9,287 bases of DNA from Firmicutes bacterium UBA5227 (lineage in GTDB: Bacteria; Bacillota; Clostridia; Tissierellales; Sedimentibacteraceae). The translations under genes and the position numbers were made by a program. Position 1 is the first letter of the stretch; each line of letters begins with the position of its first letter. Of this stretch, positions 1 through 6,435 are shown piece after piece. The DNA lies in contig DHUT01000100.1 of assembly GCA_002409285.1 (NCBI GenBank), forward strand, positions 33,550 through 42,836, in the 5' to 3' direction. The notes beneath the pieces are model-generated. The model was not told where the DNA came from. It saw nothing but the letters and a program-made list of their open reading frames with translations, and did no database searches.

Positions 1-99
1 AACAGATTTGATAACAGGGAAAATAACAACAGGTTAGATAATCGTGAAAACAACAGATTTGATAACCGCGACAACAACAGATTTAATAACCGAGAAAAT
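1..99 (+). repeat. Four 24-bp in-frame tandem repeats coding an octapeptide
   Basis: Units lie at 1-24, 28-51, 52-75 and 76-99, with a three-base insertion (AAC) at 25-27. Each starts AACAG(A/G)TT. Differences include silent changes: Asn as AAC or AAT, and the second Arg as AGG, CGT, CGC or CGA. More copies probably lie upstream of the window edge. These are coding repeats, not a CRISPR array, because there are no spacers. Confidence 0.8.
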
Positions 100-144
100 A
101 ATAACAAGGATAAAAATAAAAATAACGAAAACAATTTTAGATAG
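1..144 (+). CDS. 3' end of an Asn/Arg-rich octapeptide-repeat protein (partial, function unknown)
   Basis: Only the last 47 codons and the TAG stop are in the window; the start lies upstream. Frame 1 is the only + strand frame without early stops. The visible tail is very hydrophilic, dominated by Asn, Arg, Asp and Glu, with no membrane segment. It begins with four copies of an eight-residue unit, consensus N-R-F/L-D/N-N-R-E/D-N, at residues 1-8, 10-17, 18-25 and 26-33, with one extra Asn between the first two. A short Asn/Lys-rich end closing in N-N-F-R follows. Such composition is typical of disordered or low-complexity tails. I do not recognise the family and cannot assign a function. The stop is followed at once by a hairpin on the same strand, which supports the reading frame and direction. 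Confidence 0.72.
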   Translation, partial: NRFDNRENNNRLDNRENNRFDNRDNNRFNNRENNNKDKNKNNENNFR

Positions 145-162
145 CATAAGTAGTTGAAGATT

Positions 163-209
163 ATAAAGAATGGACCTTTAAGGTTAAGGAGCCATTCTTT
201 ATTTTTTGA
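163..209 (+). terminator. Rho-independent terminator of the repeat-protein gene
   Basis: The outer stem pairs 163-173 (ending AAAGAATGG) with 192-202 (starting CCATTCTTT), about 11 bp. Inside it, CCTT at 175-178 can pair with AAGG at 186-189. The 3' arm runs into a T-rich stretch around 202-207. It begins 18 nt after the stop at 144 and separates the repeat-protein gene from the glycine cleavage operon. Confidence 0.82.
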
Positions 210-304
210 TTTAATTTAAATCAAATAAATGTATGTTATAGGATTATCAAAAAGAGACAAGAAAATTCAATCTAAAAGTAGTTTTTTTCACGAGTTAAAA
301 CCTG

Positions 305-334
305 TTGACAAATTGGGATTCAGGGCTTTATAAT
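305..334 (+). promoter_or_regulatory. Sigma-A-type promoter for the glycine cleavage operon
   Basis: A perfect -35 box TTGACA (305-310) and a perfect -10 box TATAAT (329-334) are separated by 18 bp. Transcription would start near 341 and give a leader of roughly 270 nt that carries the glycine riboswitch. The AT-rich stretch 210-304 before it shows no gene or further site that I can support. Confidence 0.8.
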
Positions 335-410
335 ATGATTGTAAATTTGAGTGAATTATTAATCTTTTATTTATATTAAGAAAATTTAATAAATGTAATA
401 TTGGATGATA

Positions 411-516
411 GGCTTGAGAGAGATCAATATGGGCGCCGAAGAAGCAAGTTGCACTGGTCGAAGTGCGATGAAACTTTCAGGCAAAAGGGTCAGGCCTGGA
501 CAATACTCTGAATAGC
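411..516 (+). ncRNA. Glycine riboswitch (single aptamer) upstream of gcvT
   Basis: The conserved core of the gcvT-type glycine aptamer is clear. GAGAG lies at 416-420, GGCGCCGAAGAAGCAAG at 432-448, a P3b hairpin pairs TTGCACT (449-455) with AGTGCGA (462-468), GAAACTTTCAGGCAAAAGG runs 470-488, and ACTCTG closes at 505-510. P1 can form from AGAG (417-420) with CTCT (506-509), and GCC (435-437) pairs with GGC (480-482). Only one complete aptamer is present, whereas the best known examples are tandem. The aptamer binds glycine in the nascent RNA, and its place before gcvT fits control of glycine catabolism. A terminator-like hairpin lies 5 nt beyond the end given here. In Bacillus subtilis the equivalent switch turns expression on when glycine is plentiful; the direction here is not proven. 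Confidence 0.93.
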
Positions 517-521
517 GATAT

Positions 522-567
522 AAGACAGAGACAATGACAGCGACATGTTATTGCTTCTGTCTTTTAT
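522..567 (+). terminator. Terminator hairpin of the glycine riboswitch expression platform
   Basis: AAGACAGA (522-529) pairs with TCTGTCTT (556-563) over 8 bp. After a small internal loop, CAAT (532-535) pairs with ATTG (550-553) and GACA (536-539) with TGTT (546-549, one G-U pair), leaving a six-base loop. The 3' arm runs into TTTTATTAT, a modest U-tract. CAGAG at 526-530 can instead pair with CTCTG at 506-510 at the end of the aptamer, so the two folds exclude each other. Confidence 0.78.
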
Positions 568-614
568 TATATATAAGTATAATATTAAAGTATAAGGTTT
601 AAAGGAGTGATTTA

Positions 615-1715
615 GTGAAAACAACACCGTTATATGAAAAACATTTGGAGCTAAGTGGAAAAATTATTGATTTCAGCGGATGGGCTCTTCCCGTGGAGTA
701 TTCAGGAATACTTTCGGAGCACGAAGCAGTGCGAACAAAATCAGGCTTGTTTGACGTGTCCCACATGGGCGAAATAACAGTAAAAGGCGAAGAAGCGGAA
801 AAGTTTCTGCAAATGATTGTAACCAATGACGTTTCAGTGCTTACAGATGGACAGATTGCTTACACAACAATGTGTTATCCTACAGGAGGTGTAGTTGATG
901 ACTTGCTGGTTTATAAAAACAGCGATGAGGATTTCCTGTTGGTTGTTAATGCCTCAAACACTGATAAAGATTTTGAATGGTTAGAATCACATATATCCGG
1001 TAAGGTTGAAGTGAAAAATGTTTCACCATTTTATGCCCAGCTTGCTCTGCAAGGGCCTAAAGCACAGACAATACTGCAAAAATTTGTGAAAGAGGAGTTA
1101 AATGATCTGAAATTTTACCACTTTAAAAGTAATATGGATGTGGGTGGAATCAGTGTCTTGGTGTCTCGTACAGGATATACCGGAGAAGACGGTTTTGAAC
1201 TATATTTTGCATCGGAAGACGGACCGCAAATGTGGGATATGCTTCTTGAGACGGGAAAGGATGAGGGACTTGTGCCTGCAGGATTAGGAGCAAGAGATAC
1301 ACTGAGATTTGAAGCAGGGCTTCCTTTATACGGTCAGGAAATTGACAAGGATATAACTCCATTAGAGGCAGGTCTGGGCTTTTGTGTCAAGCTTGCCAAA
1401 GATGATTTTATTGGTAAGGAGGCACTTGTTAAACAAAAATCAGAAGGACTGAAAAGAAAGTCTGTGGGCTTTGAAATGATTGACAGAGGAATTCCCAGAA
1501 GTCATTATGATGTTTATGCAGATGGGAAAAAAGTCGGTTATGTAACTACAGGAAGCTATTCTCCTACATTAAAGAAAAATATCGGGCTTGCTTTAATAGA
1601 TGCTGATTATACAAAAGAAGGAACAGAAATAGAAATTTTGATAAGAGGCAAAAACTTGAAAGCCCAAATAATTAAAAAACCTTTTTATGCAAAAAAATAT
1701 AAAAATAATAATTAA
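615..1715 (+). CDS. gcvT: Glycine cleavage system T protein (aminomethyltransferase)
   Basis: GcvT takes the aminomethyl group left on the lipoyl arm of the H protein, releases ammonia and passes the one-carbon unit to tetrahydrofolate, giving 5,10-methylene-THF. It acts in the cytoplasm with the P, H and L proteins. The 366-residue length is typical. Family motifs are the N-terminal T-P-L-Y-x-x-H (4-10), D-F-S-G-W (19-23), S-G-L-F-D-V-S-H-M-G (43-52), an Asp pair at 95-96 where T proteins have their folate-facing aspartate, S-R-T-G-Y-T-G-E-D-G-F-E (184-195), and G-A-R-D-T-L-R-F-E-A-G (225-235). The start is GTG at 615, supported by AAAGGAG at 601-607 with a 7-nt gap and by the conserved N-terminus beginning right there. 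It is the first gene of the operon, behind the glycine riboswitch, and 35 nt separate its stop from the gcvH start. Confidence 0.96.
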   Translation: MKTTPLYEKHLELSGKIIDFSGWALPVEYSGILSEHEAVRTKSGLFDVSHMGEITVKGEEAEKFLQMIVTNDVSVLTDGQIAYTTMCYPTGGVVDDLLVYKNSDEDFLLVVNASNTDKDFEWLESHISGKVEVKNVSPFYAQLALQGPKAQTILQKFVKEELNDLKFYHFKSNMDVGGISVLVSRTGYTGEDGFELYFASEDGPQMWDMLLETGKDEGLVPAGLGARDTLRFEAGLPLYGQEIDKDITPLEAGLGFCVKLAKDDFIGKEALVKQKSEGLKRKSVGFEMIDRGIPRSHYDVYADGKKVGYVTTGSYSPTLKKNIGLALIDADYTKEGTEIEILIRGKNLKAQIIKKPFYAKKYKNNN

Positions 1716-1750
1716 TTAAATTTATCAATCATATAAAAATGGAGGAAGTT

Positions 1751-2125
1751 ATGAAAATATTAAATGAGTTAAAGTATTCGGATTCTCACGAATGGATTAA
1801 GGTGGAGGGGAACAAAGCTTACATAGGAATTACAGATTATGCACAGGATCATTTAGGAGAAGTGGTTTATGCCGAACTTCCTGAAGTTGACACAGCAGTT
1901 AACACAGGTGAACAATTTATAGTCCTTGAATCGGTGAAGGCTGCGTCAGACGTTTATGCTCCGCTATCAGGTACAATAACAGAGATAAATGAGGAGCTGG
2001 CTGATAATCCGGGGTTTATAAACGAGTCACCCTATGAAGCATGGCTTGTTGCCATAGATATGTCAAATCCTGAAGAAGTAAGCACTCTTCTTTCGGCCGC
2101 TGACTACGAAAAAGTATGTGAATAA
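1751..2125 (+). CDS. gcvH: Glycine cleavage system H protein (lipoyl carrier)
   Basis: The H protein is the mobile carrier of the complex. Its lipoyl-lysine receives the aminomethyl group from glycine at the P protein, delivers it to T, and is re-oxidised by L. The 124-residue chain is a normal length. The modified lysine is Lys63, in the classic E-S-V-K-A-A-S-D context (60-67), and the N-terminal Y-x-x-x-H-E-W-I-K-V segment (9-18) is typical. ATG 1751 is chosen because GGAGG lies at 1741-1745, 5 nt upstream. An in-frame ATG at 1739 would add four residues (M-E-E-V) but overlaps that ribosome binding site. The gene ends 10 nt before the gcvPA start. Lipoylation needs ligase or synthase genes that are not in this window. 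Confidence 0.96.
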   Translation: MKILNELKYSDSHEWIKVEGNKAYIGITDYAQDHLGEVVYAELPEVDTAVNTGEQFIVLESVKAASDVYAPLSGTITEINEELADNPGFINESPYEAWLVAIDMSNPEEVSTLLSAADYEKVCE

Positions 2126-2135
2126 GGAGGAACTA

Positions 2136-3473
2136 ATGGCAAGATATATAGGAAATACCAATGCGGACAGAGAACAGATGCTTAAGGAAACAGGCTTTGA
2201 AAACATTGATTCTCTGTTTAAAGCAGTTCCTGATTCGGTAAGGTTAAAAGCAGACTTAAACATACCAGAGGCTCTGTCTGAAATGGAACTTGTTAAACAA
2301 ATGAAAACATTGTCAAATAAAAATATAAACCTGGACGATTACACGTGTTTTTTAGGAGCGGGAGCATATGACCACTATATTCCTGCTGTTATAGACCAGC
2401 TAACTTTACGACAGGAATTCTACACTGCATATACCCCCTATCAGCCGGAAATAAGCCAGGGAACATTGCAGGTTATATTTGAATACCAGACAATGATAAG
2501 CGAGTTAACCGGTCTTCCTGTTGTAAATGCCTCAATGTATGATGGAGCTACCGCTATGACAGAAGCAGCAATAATGGCATGCGAAGCCACAAGAAGGTCT
2601 GAAATTTTAATTGCAGGAAGCGTTCATCCCGAAAGCAGACAGGTGCTGGATACATATGCACAGTTCAGAAATATTACCGTAAGAACGCTAAAATATAAAG
2701 ACGGTCAAATAGATTCAGAAGATTTAAAAAGCAAGCTAAACAAAAATACTGCCGGGGTTATTGTTCAAAGCCCAAATTTCTTTGGTATTATAGAAGATGT
2801 AGCAGCAGTTGAAAGAATAGTTCATGAAAACAAAAGCCTGCTGATTGTAAGTGCTGACCCCATATCCCTGGCGTTGTTGAAAAGCCCCGGTGAGCTGGGT
2901 GCAGATATAGCAGTGGGCGACGGGCAATCATTGGGAAACCCCCTTAGCTTTGGAGGCCCATACCTGGGGTTTATGGCAGTTACAGAAAAGCTTATGCGTA
3001 AAATGCCTGGTAGAATTGTAGGCGAAACAACCGATAAGGATGGAAACAGAGGATTTGTTCTAACACTGCAAACAAGAGAACAGCATATCAGGAGAGAAAA
3101 GGCAACCTCAAACATATGTTCTAATCAAGCCTTAAATGCTTTAACCGCTACAATCTATCTAACCTTAATGGGTAAGGAAGGACTAAGGGAGGTTGCAAAT
3201 TTGTGCCTTCAGAAATCTCATTATACTTATAATGAGCTTATTAATACAGGAAAGTTCAGCCCTGTATTTACAAAACCTTTCTTTAAGGAATTTGTTGTAA
3301 AAAGCAGTGAACCGGTAGCAGAACTTAACTCAAAGCTTTTAAAAAGCAGCATAATAGGAGGATATGACATGGGAAAGGAATATCCTGAATTAAAAGAATG
3401 CTGGCTTATTGCGGTTACGGAAAAACGTACGAAAGAAGATATAGATTATTTAGTGCGAAAGGCGGTGGAATGA
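2136..3473 (+). CDS. gcvPA: Glycine dehydrogenase (decarboxylating) subunit 1, P protein alpha
   Basis: This is the N-terminal half of the split glycine decarboxylase. With GcvPB it forms the PLP enzyme that removes CO2 from glycine and transfers the aminomethyl group to lipoylated GcvH. The 445 residues match the usual size of subunit 1. Recognisable segments are the N-terminal R-Y-I-x-N-T (3-8), C-F-L-G-A-G-A-Y-D-H-Y-I-P (71-83), Y-T-P-Y-Q-P-E-I-S-Q-G-T-L-Q (99-112) and N-A-S-M-Y-D-G-A-T-A (131-140). Near the C-terminal third are M-P-G-R-I-V-G and T-R-E-Q-H-I-R-R-E-K-A-T-S-N. It lacks the PLP lysine, as expected for this subunit. ATG 2136 is preferred over an in-frame GTG at 2118, because AAGGAGG at 2124-2130 sits 5 nt before it and the family N-terminus begins there. 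The ribosome binding site overlaps the gcvH stop (2123-2125). Confidence 0.95.
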   Translation: MARYIGNTNADREQMLKETGFENIDSLFKAVPDSVRLKADLNIPEALSEMELVKQMKTLSNKNINLDDYTCFLGAGAYDHYIPAVIDQLTLRQEFYTAYTPYQPEISQGTLQVIFEYQTMISELTGLPVVNASMYDGATAMTEAAIMACEATRRSEILIAGSVHPESRQVLDTYAQFRNITVRTLKYKDGQIDSEDLKSKLNKNTAGVIVQSPNFFGIIEDVAAVERIVHENKSLLIVSADPISLALLKSPGELGADIAVGDGQSLGNPLSFGGPYLGFMAVTEKLMRKMPGRIVGETTDKDGNRGFVLTLQTREQHIRREKATSNICSNQALNALTATIYLTLMGKEGLREVANLCLQKSHYTYNELINTGKFSPVFTKPFFKEFVVKSSEPVAELNSKLLKSSIIGGYDMGKEYPELKECWLIAVTEKRTKEDIDYLVRKAVE

Positions 3474-3474
3474 T

Positions 3475-4938
3475 ATGCAGAAGTATCAATCATTAATATT
3501 TGAAATAAGCAGAGAAGGACGAAAGGCCTATTCCCTGCCGGAATGCGATGTGCCTGCCAATTCAGCACAGGAGCTTATAGGCAGCAGCTTTTTAAGAGAA
3601 GATGCACCGGACCTTCCGGAAGTAAGTGAGCTGGACGCCGTACGTCACTTTACGCAGCTTTCCCAAAGGAATCACGGAGTTGATTCGGGATTTTATCCTC
3701 TGGGAAGCTGTACCATGAAGTATAATCCAAAGGTAAATGAAACTGTTGCAAGGTTTGCCGGGTTTGCCGGGATTCATCCTTGCCAGCCTGAAGAAACCGT
3801 GCAGGGAGCTATGGAAATTATGTATGAGCTTGGAGATATGCTGTCAGAAATAACGGGTATGGATCAGTTCACACTGCAGCCTGCTGCAGGAGCCCACGGA
3901 GAACTTACAGGTCTTATGATAATTAAAGCGTATCATAGAAACAGAGGAGACAAAAAAAGAAATACCATAGTTGTTCCTGATTCCGCACATGGAACTAACC
4001 CGGCATCTGCCGCAGTGGCAGGCTTTGATGTTGTGGAAGTTAAATCAAACGATAAAGGGTTAGTTGATTTAGAAGCATTAAAAGCTGCAATGAATGATGA
4101 GGTTGCAGGTTTTATGCTGACAAATCCCAATACTCTCGGGCTCTTTGATGAAAATATTCTAAGAATATCCAAAATAGTCCATGAGGCGGGAGGATTAATG
4201 TACTATGACGGAGCAAACACAAATGCTATTATGGGTATAACAAGACCAGGAGATATGGGATTTGATGTTGTTCACTTAAATCTTCATAAGACCTTCAGCA
4301 CTCCTCACGGTGGAGGAGGACCCGGATCAGGTCCTGTAGGCGTTAAAAAACATTTAGCCGAATTTTTGCCTGTGCCCGTGATTGCTAAGGAAGGAGATAA
4401 ATATTTGTTTGAATATGACAGACCATTGTCAATTGGAAAGGTTAAGTCCTTCTATGGACATTTCGGAGTATGCGTCAGGGCATACGCATACATAAGAAGC
4501 CTTGGACCTGATGGTCTGAGGGCAGTTTCTGAAAATGCGGTGCTCAATGCTAATTATATTGCAAGCAAGCTTAAAGATAAATATTACTTGCCCGCAAACA
4601 CAGAATGCATGCATGAATGCGTATTCTCAGGAGACTGGCAGAAGGAAAAGAATGGTATAACGACACTGGATATTGCAAAGCGCCTGCTGGATTTCGGATA
4701 CCATCCTCCCACAATTTATTTCCCTCTGATTGTTTCAGAAGCCATGATGGTTGAGCCTACAGAGTGTGAAACAAAGGAGACACTGGATGAATTTATAGCT
4801 GCAATGAGACAAATTGCCGATGAAGCGGAAAACAATCCTGAAATTGTTAAATCTGCCCCGCATACTACAATAATTTCAAGGCTGGATGAAGCAGCGGCAG
4901 CAAGAAAACCGGTACTTCGTTACAGCAAGAGTGTGTAG
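3475..4938 (+). CDS. gcvPB: Glycine dehydrogenase (decarboxylating) subunit 2, P protein beta
   Basis: This is the PLP-bearing half of the split glycine decarboxylase, working as a heteromer with GcvPA in the cytoplasm. The 487-residue length is normal. The Schiff-base lysine is Lys272, in H-L-N-L-H-K-T-F-S-T-P-H-G-G-G-G-P-G (267-284). Other hallmarks are Y-P-L-G-S-C-T-M-K-Y-N-P-K (74-86), L-Q-P-A-A-G-A-H-G-E (134-143), D-S-A-H-G-T-N-P-A-S-A-A (169-180), T-N-P-N-T-L-G-L-F-D (216-225), and Y-Y-D-G-A-N-T-N-A (243-251). The C-terminal part carries M-V-E-P-T-E-C-E-T-K-E. The start ATG lies 1 nt after the gcvPA stop, with only a GGCGGTGG-type ribosome binding site inside the end of gcvPA, so translation is probably coupled. 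That fits a need for equal amounts of both subunits. Confidence 0.96.
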   Translation: MQKYQSLIFEISREGRKAYSLPECDVPANSAQELIGSSFLREDAPDLPEVSELDAVRHFTQLSQRNHGVDSGFYPLGSCTMKYNPKVNETVARFAGFAGIHPCQPEETVQGAMEIMYELGDMLSEITGMDQFTLQPAAGAHGELTGLMIIKAYHRNRGDKKRNTIVVPDSAHGTNPASAAVAGFDVVEVKSNDKGLVDLEALKAAMNDEVAGFMLTNPNTLGLFDENILRISKIVHEAGGLMYYDGANTNAIMGITRPGDMGFDVVHLNLHKTFSTPHGGGGPGSGPVGVKKHLAEFLPVPVIAKEGDKYLFEYDRPLSIGKVKSFYGHFGVCVRAYAYIRSLGPDGLRAVSENAVLNANYIASKLKDKYYLPANTECMHECVFSGDWQKEKNGITTLDIAKRLLDFGYHPPTIYFPLIVSEAMMVEPTECETKETLDEFIAAMRQIADEAENNPEIVKSAPHTTIISRLDEAAAARKPVLRYSKSV

Positions 4939-4939
4939 T

Positions 4940-6352
4940 ATGGAAAGAGAATTAATAGTTATCGGTGGAGGTCCCGGTGGTTACGAAGCAGCCATAAGAG
5001 GGGCCCAGCTTGGAGCAAAAGTTACACTTATAGATGAAGATAATTTAGGCGGAACCTGTTTAAACAGGGGATGCATACCTACTAAATCTCTTTACAGGAA
5101 TGCGGAAGCGGTAAATTCTTTAAGCAGGCTTGGCGAATTCGGCATATCTGTCGGTGAATATAATTTTGATATGTCCGCGGCTCAAAAAAGAAAGAATGAA
5201 GTTGTTAATAAGTTGGTAATAGGAATCGACCAGCTTTTAAAAGGAAATGGTGTTGAAGTAATAAAAGGAAAGGCATCCTTCAAGGGAAGCAGGATTCTCG
5301 AAGTTATTACAGGGAATGGCGAGAACGACATTGAGGAATTGACTGCAGAGAATATAATCATTGCCACCGGATCTTCTACTTCTGAGGTTTCTGTTCCGGG
5401 AATTAACTTACCGTGTGTAGTAACAAGCGATGAAATATTGAATTTTAATGAAGTCCCCAAAAGCCTGGCAATACTTGGCGGAGGCGTTGTGGGAATCGAG
5501 TTTGCAGGAATATTCGCTTCCTTAGGTACAAAGGTTACGATAATTGAATTCCTGCCTAAGATATTGTACAGACTGGATGAGGAGCTTTCCAAAAAGCTTA
5601 CTGTTTATTTAAAAAAACAGGGAATAAAAATCATAACAGGCTCTGCTTTGAAGGAAGTTCAGCAGACAAGTGAGGGATTGAAGCTGACGGTTGCAAATGA
5701 AAAAGAAACAATAGATTTAACCTGCGATTTCTTATTGTCGGCAGCAGGCAGAAAACCTAATACAGAAGGGTTGAACCTGGAGCTGTCCGGCATAGAATAC
5801 GACAGAAAAGGCATAAAGGTTGACGGTAATTACAGAACAACCTCAGAAGGTGTCTATGCTATAGGAGACGTTATAGGAGGAGTTATGCTTGCTCATGTTG
5901 CTTCAGAAGAAGGAAAGGTATGTGTTGAAAATATTTACGGACATAATTCAAAGATAAACTACAATGCGGTACCATCCTGTGTATTTACTTTTCCGGAAGC
6001 CGCATCTGTAGGTATGACAGAAGATGATGCCAAAGAAAATAATGTGGAATATATGGTGGGCAAATCCATGTTCGGAGCAAACGGAAAGGCGCTTTCCATG
6101 GGCGAAGGTGAAGGCTTTGTCAAGGTTCTGGCTGAAAAGGAAAGTCATAAAATAATAGGAGTACACATTATGGGGACCCATGCCAGCGATATAATCCATG
6201 AAGGTTCACTTGCCATACAAAGACAGCTTACGGTTGAAGATATAAAAGAGTCGGTATTTGCACACCCGACGCTGTCAGAGGTTTTTTATGAGGCTGTGTG
6301 CGCATGCACAGGAGAGGCGATACACTCGATGCCAAGAAAAAATAATAAATAG
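4940..6352 (+). CDS. lpd: Dihydrolipoyl dehydrogenase, L protein of the glycine cleavage system
   Basis: This flavoprotein re-oxidises the dihydrolipoyl arm of GcvH with NAD+. The 470-residue chain shows the whole family architecture. An FAD-binding G-G-G-P-G-G-Y-E lies at 9-16 and the redox-active disulfide G-G-T-C-L-N-R-G-C (Cys40, Cys45) follows. The NAD-binding L-G-G-G-V-V-G-I-E-F-A lies at 179-189, the second FAD motif Y-A-I-G-D at 306-310, and the catalytic H-P-T-L-S-E (His442, Glu447) near the C-terminus. There is no N-terminal lipoyl domain, unlike some Lpd proteins. ATG 4940 lies 1 nt after the gcvPB stop and begins the conserved Rossmann strand; an in-frame upstream ATG at 4886 would add 18 unconserved residues inside gcvPB. 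No good Shine-Dalgarno is visible, so coupling to gcvPB is likely. The operon position points to the glycine cleavage complex, but the enzyme could also serve other lipoyl complexes. Confidence 0.95.
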   Translation: MERELIVIGGGPGGYEAAIRGAQLGAKVTLIDEDNLGGTCLNRGCIPTKSLYRNAEAVNSLSRLGEFGISVGEYNFDMSAAQKRKNEVVNKLVIGIDQLLKGNGVEVIKGKASFKGSRILEVITGNGENDIEELTAENIIIATGSSTSEVSVPGINLPCVVTSDEILNFNEVPKSLAILGGGVVGIEFAGIFASLGTKVTIIEFLPKILYRLDEELSKKLTVYLKKQGIKIITGSALKEVQQTSEGLKLTVANEKETIDLTCDFLLSAAGRKPNTEGLNLELSGIEYDRKGIKVDGNYRTTSEGVYAIGDVIGGVMLAHVASEEGKVCVENIYGHNSKINYNAVPSCVFTFPEAASVGMTEDDAKENNVEYMVGKSMFGANGKALSMGEGEGFVKVLAEKESHKIIGVHIMGTHASDIIHEGSLAIQRQLTVEDIKESVFAHPTLSEVFYEAVCACTGEAIHSMPRKNNK

Positions 6353-6374
6353 AATAAATTAAATAGAATAAATA
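6347..6374 (+). repeat. Two tandem 14-bp near-identical copies spanning the lpd stop
   Basis: AAATAGAATAAATT (6347-6360) is followed directly by AAATAGAATAAATA (6361-6374), 13 of 14 bases identical. The first copy contains the lpd stop codon. It looks like a local slippage duplication in AT-rich DNA. The stretch 6353-6400 contains no hairpin that could end the glycine cleavage transcript. Confidence 0.7.
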
Positions 6375-6400
6375 AAGAAAAAAATATATAAAAATAAATA

Positions 6401-6429
6401 TTGACAAAACTTTTTAAAGGATATAGAAT
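6401..6429 (+). promoter_or_regulatory. Sigma-A-type promoter for the aspartate kinase operon
   Basis: TTGACA (6401-6406) is a perfect -35 box. TAGAAT (6424-6429) matches the -10 consensus at five of six positions with a 17-bp spacer. The predicted start near 6436 falls right before the first helix of the T-box leader, as expected for such leaders. Confidence 0.75.
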
Positions 6430-6435
6430 AGCAAA

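Noticed and set aside
1..99. Regular repeats at the left edge as a possible CRISPR array
   Set aside because: The repeats abut directly in 24-bp steps with no unique spacers, keep an open frame, and encode a regular octapeptide.
226..234. Coordinates are residues of Asd: Cys in place of Gly before the catalytic His (N-C-H-S)
   Set aside because: Other aspartate-semialdehyde dehydrogenases, such as the E. coli type, also have C-H-S here, so it does not suggest a defective enzyme.
568..600. Second glycine aptamer before gcvT
   Set aside because: The sequence after the terminator hairpin is a short AT-rich stretch without any aptamer core; only one complete aptamer can be drawn in the leader.
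5182..5592. 136-residue - strand open frame inside lpd
   Set aside because: It is a mirror of the strongly conserved lpd coding sequence, with no recognisable domain and Ser/Phe/Pro-rich content typical of antisense frames.
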